This document shows, piece by piece, positions 61,055-64,000 of a DNA stretch of 64,000 nucleotides (position 1 is the stretch's first letter; each line of letters begins with the position of its first letter). The stretch is from Colias croceus (lineage: Eukaryota > Arthropoda > Insecta > Lepidoptera > Pieridae). The stretch spans positions 124,001 to 188,000 of the forward strand of contig NC_059568.1 of NCBI RefSeq assembly GCF_905220415.1, written 5' to 3'. Under the pieces are notes generated by a model. That model was not told the origin of the DNA, did not search any database, and saw only the letters and a list, made by a program, of their open reading frames with translations. The position numbers and the translations under genes are program-made.

Positions 61055-61792
61055 TTATTGATACATCAAAGAAGTATTTGTTTTAGAAGTGAGAAAGATA
61101 AAACAAGAAGATGAAAAGAGTTCCCAAGTCCAACATACTGACTCTGACAAAAAGAAAGAAAGGACAGAATCTTACTATATCGTCGGCTTACTGCAAAAAC
61201 GTGATAAATGCAATTTTTTGCGAAATCGAGTTAAAGATACAGATAAATGTAATTTTTCATGCTCTATCTACTAGTAAAACCGAATAAATGCAATACCCAA
61301 TGGCTGCCGAGATAACGAGATTGAAAAAGTGATAATTAACTAGTTTTCTAAAAAGTATACCAGTATAATATATTAAATAACCTTATATCTTAAATCTGTT
61401 TCAATTTATACAGTCAAATAACAATAAATACGTTTATTGCTTTTTACATTTTATAATTGAAGAAGTGGAATACTAAAAATTATTCTGAGAAAACATCATA
61501 AACGCATTTATTTTAGTGAACCATATAATTTAAACATCATAAATATAATAAAGCTATTTATTCCTTTTAACTAGTTAAATACTTAAATTTTTCGCTTACT
61601 TCTACTTACAACAAAAACGAAATAAATGTCATTTATGCTTTTTTACGTGTAACGAATGAGAGTAACTCCGCAGTTGTCACATTGCGCGCGCGCCTGCTCA
61701 ACGTGTTGTGTGAAGAAAATTGATATAACTAACTAACGTGTAACTGTTTGTTGTGATAAATATGGAATCTCGAGGGAAGAAGATTAGTGTCT
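61055..61792. other. Intergenic region upstream of the last gene
   Basis: AT-rich, with no supported gene; it probably includes the 5' UTR of element A near 61060-61090 and the promoter of the gene starting at 61793. A GC-rich alternating stretch (GCGCGCGCGCC, 61683-61693) lies about 100 bp upstream of that start. Confidence 0.4.
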
Positions 61793-64000
61793 ATGATAAA
61801 TAATCCTAAAATAGTGGAAGGTGAGTGAGTTAATACTGCTTTTTTTTTAATTTTAGGTTAGGTTAGGTTAGCTAGCGTGATAGCTCTTGTTTTGTTCAAC
61901 GATTATTCATGGTGTGTTTACTTGTTATTTTAGTATGTAATGTAATGTAATGTAATAATGTATATAGCTTAACTAAAATAATTCATGTAGTTACATACAA
62001 AGTTTCAAATTCAAGCGCGCGATTTACTTTTCACTGTTTTTTTACCTATTTTATTAATGTTGTAGGTACAGATGATTTCGATGAAGTGCCTGGACCTTCG
62101 CATCAAAATTTGTGGAGCCCAGCTTCGAACTGCACTTCACCTTTGAACGATTCTAGGGCAAAAATAGCAGCTGAAATGGAGCGCATGTTTGACAGCGATG
62201 ACTCTGATAAAGACCCCACTTACAACCCGGTTCCAGATTCTTTAATACAACCAGAGGATTTATTCGATGAACAGTGGGCTAATAACAACGATGAGAATTT
62301 GGAAAATGTGGAATTCTATGGAAATTATGAAGTAGTTCAACCTAAAGCCGGCGATCTTATGATTGCACAGATACTGCCAACATCTGATGCACATCAAGTT
62401 GTAACATCTATTTGGGGGCTCTTATTGGAATACGTATGCAATGCTACTCGAAAATGGAAACGTTGGATGAAACCGGAACCCGGAAACTGGAAGGTAAATG
62501 TCGCAAAGAATAGAAGAGCTGATGGTTTAACTTATTCTACAAAAAAAAAAGAAAGTCTTGCTAAAATACCAAAAGAGATTGACTGTGGTAAATGTTTTTA
62601 TAAATGTAGTGTTGTATCTCAAGAAGAACGAAATAAATTATGTCGTCACTACTGGAACTTAAATTATACCGAGAAAAAGAATTTCATTCTAAGTAATGTG
62701 GAAATAGATACTCCGAAGAGAGTTCTTGCTATACGTGGACCAAAAAAACAGCGTCAATACACAAAACGGTGCTTTTTTTTTCATAACGGAGAGAAAAAGC
62801 AAGTATGTCAAAAGTTTTTTTTGCTACACGCTAGCTATTTCTCCAACTGTAGTGAATGGTGCTATTCGAAAGCGGAATGATATCGGGGTGTACAACGATT
62901 TAGACAAGAGAGGTAAACATGAACCTCCTAATAAGACTAAAGAAGTTGATGTGAACTTTGTGAAAAATCACATAGAGTCCTTCCCTGTCATGGAGCCACA
63001 CTATATTAGGCAATCTTCGAAGCGTCTTTATCTTGATGCTTCATTATCGATCACAAAAATGCATCAACTTTATAAACAAAAGTGCACTGAAAATAACATG
63101 ACTCCGGTTTCTGAAATAACGTACAGAAGAATCTTTTGTAACCAATACAATTTCAGTTTTTTTGTTCCAAAAAAGGATCAATGTCTAGCATGCTCTAATT
63201 TCAATAAAGCTAATGATGAAGAAAAAGTAATGTTGAGGGGGGAATATGATGATCACATAGAAAGGAAAGAGTCTTGTAACCTGGAAAAGGCAAAGGATAA
63301 AGAAAGAGCAGAAAGAGATAAAGAGTTTCGCTGTATAACTTTCGATTTACAAGCTGTGTTACAAATACCTTCTGGGCTGGTGGGACAGCTTTATTATTGT
63401 AGAAAATTATGTGTCTATAATTTGTGTATATACGAAGCAGCATTGCCAAATGACGCATATTGCTTTACTTGGTCCGAAATAAACGGAAAAAGAGGTAGTT
63501 CTGAAATAGGAACTGTTCTGTATCACTACCTTTCGACGTGCGTTCCTCCTCATGTAACAGAAGTTTGTTTGTATTCCGATACGTGTGGAGGACAAAATCG
63601 CAATCAATATATTGCTGGATTGCTCTCCTATGCTGTACAAAGCATTTCCCATATACAAAAAATAGAACACAAATTTCTGGAATCGGGGCATAGTTACATG
63701 GAGGTAGACAGCATGCACAGCAGTATTGAGTCAGCAAAGAAAAACTCGGAGGTTTACTGCATGCCTGATTATTTAGCAATTTTCCGACGTGCTAGATCTA
63801 AAAAAGCAATAACTGTTGAAGGCAATCTTTTTGTAAAAAAACCATACGAGACGAAAGAATTTAAATATAACGAATTTTTTGATCTCAAAAAATTAGCAGA
63901 CGAAAGAATTTTTAATCGCTCAAAGGATAGTAATGGTAATCCGGTCAAGTGGTTAAAAATTAAAAGAATGCGTTATATAAAGGATGAACCTTCTAAAATA
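61793..64000 (+). CDS. Transposon-derived protein with DDE-like core, 3' incomplete
   Basis: Exon 1 (61793-61820, MINNPKIVE plus a split codon) ends at a GTGAGT donor. A 245-bp intron ends ...TTGTAG, and exon 2 starts at 62066 in phase (G, then TDDFDEVPGPSHQNLWSPA). The acidic N-terminus is followed by ATRKWKRWMKPEPGNWKVNV, a Cys pair region (DCGKCFYKCSVVSQEERNKL) and KQVCQKFF. One extra base in the T8 run at 62815-62822 shifts the frame; thereafter it is open to the window end. That part has TLAISPTVVNGAIRKRNDIG, CITFDLQAVLQIPSGLVGQL, EVCLYSDTCGGQNRNQYIAG and SGHSYMEVDSMHSSIESAKK. Asp of FDLQ, Asp of YSDTCGGQ and a later Glu could be an RNase H-type triad. The family is uncharacterised to me (possibly Sola-like). 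It may be a young element or a domesticated gene. Confidence 0.65.
61821..62065 (+). other. Predicted phase-1 intron
   Basis: GTGAGT donor and TTGTAG acceptor preceded by a T-rich tract. It contains TTAGGTTAGGTTAGGTTA (61853-61870), a short run of the insect telomeric unit, and a TAATG microsatellite. The joined frame is open on both sides. Confidence 0.6.

Overview
The window is eukaryotic and almost certainly from a moth or butterfly. The evidence is short Lep1-type Helitrons (5' TC, a CTAG 3' end before a host T, and a GC-rich hairpin of the form GGGCGAAGCC), together with insect piggyBac, BEL/Pao, errantivirus-like, Tc1, hAT, Penelope-like and Jockey/CR1-type sequences. Base composition is AT-rich. 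There is no bacterial gene organisation and no CRISPR. Essentially every recognisable coding stretch is a transposable element or a transposon-derived gene, so this is a transposon graveyard with a few young elements in it.

Layout, left half. 1-5.5 kb holds retrotransposon and Helitron debris, a broken piggyBac transposase (2.3-4.2 kb) and a Penelope-like fragment. 6.0-16.2 kb is a second broken piggyBac, split by an almost intact 8.8 kb gypsy/errantivirus-like LTR element (6919-15720). That element has 408-bp LTRs differing at one site, gag, pol and env-like frames, a 4-bp GTAC target duplication and a textbook -1 frameshift signal between gag and pol. 16.9-20.8 kb is a scrambled transposon-derived gene whose pieces lie on opposite strands around inverted repeats. 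It also holds one Helitron inserted cleanly inside another. 21-35 kb contains relics: non-LTR RT, FLYWCH/MULE, Tc1, internally deleted BEL/Pao, another DDE fragment, hAT, and several MITE-like units.

Layout, right half. 35.0-38.85 kb is a Helitron-type helicase remnant. It sits behind a heat-shock-like promoter (GAGA, HSE, TATA) and is interrupted by an 814-bp hAT-type MITE with an 8-bp TSD and by a truncated Jockey element. 40.6-47.4 kb is a nearly identical tandem duplication carrying a SAND-domain ORF. In one copy a reverse-transcriptase fragment has entered the ORF and made an open SAND-RT chimera. 46.4-61.1 kb is a nest. A minus-strand non-LTR element (A) is interrupted by a plus-strand non-LTR element (B), and B is interrupted by a 2.5-kb TIR element (C) carrying two PHD-like ORFs. 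A is also interrupted by a 3.8-kb foldback element whose inverted arms carry exact 100-bp tandem repeats. Removing each insert plus one target duplication restores the host element's reading frame. 61.8-64 kb begins a two-exon, transposon-derived gene that runs off the window.

There is no host housekeeping gene that I can support. The SAND ORF and the gene at the right edge are the best candidates for genes with a cellular role. Homology statements come from recognising motifs by eye; no database search was possible.
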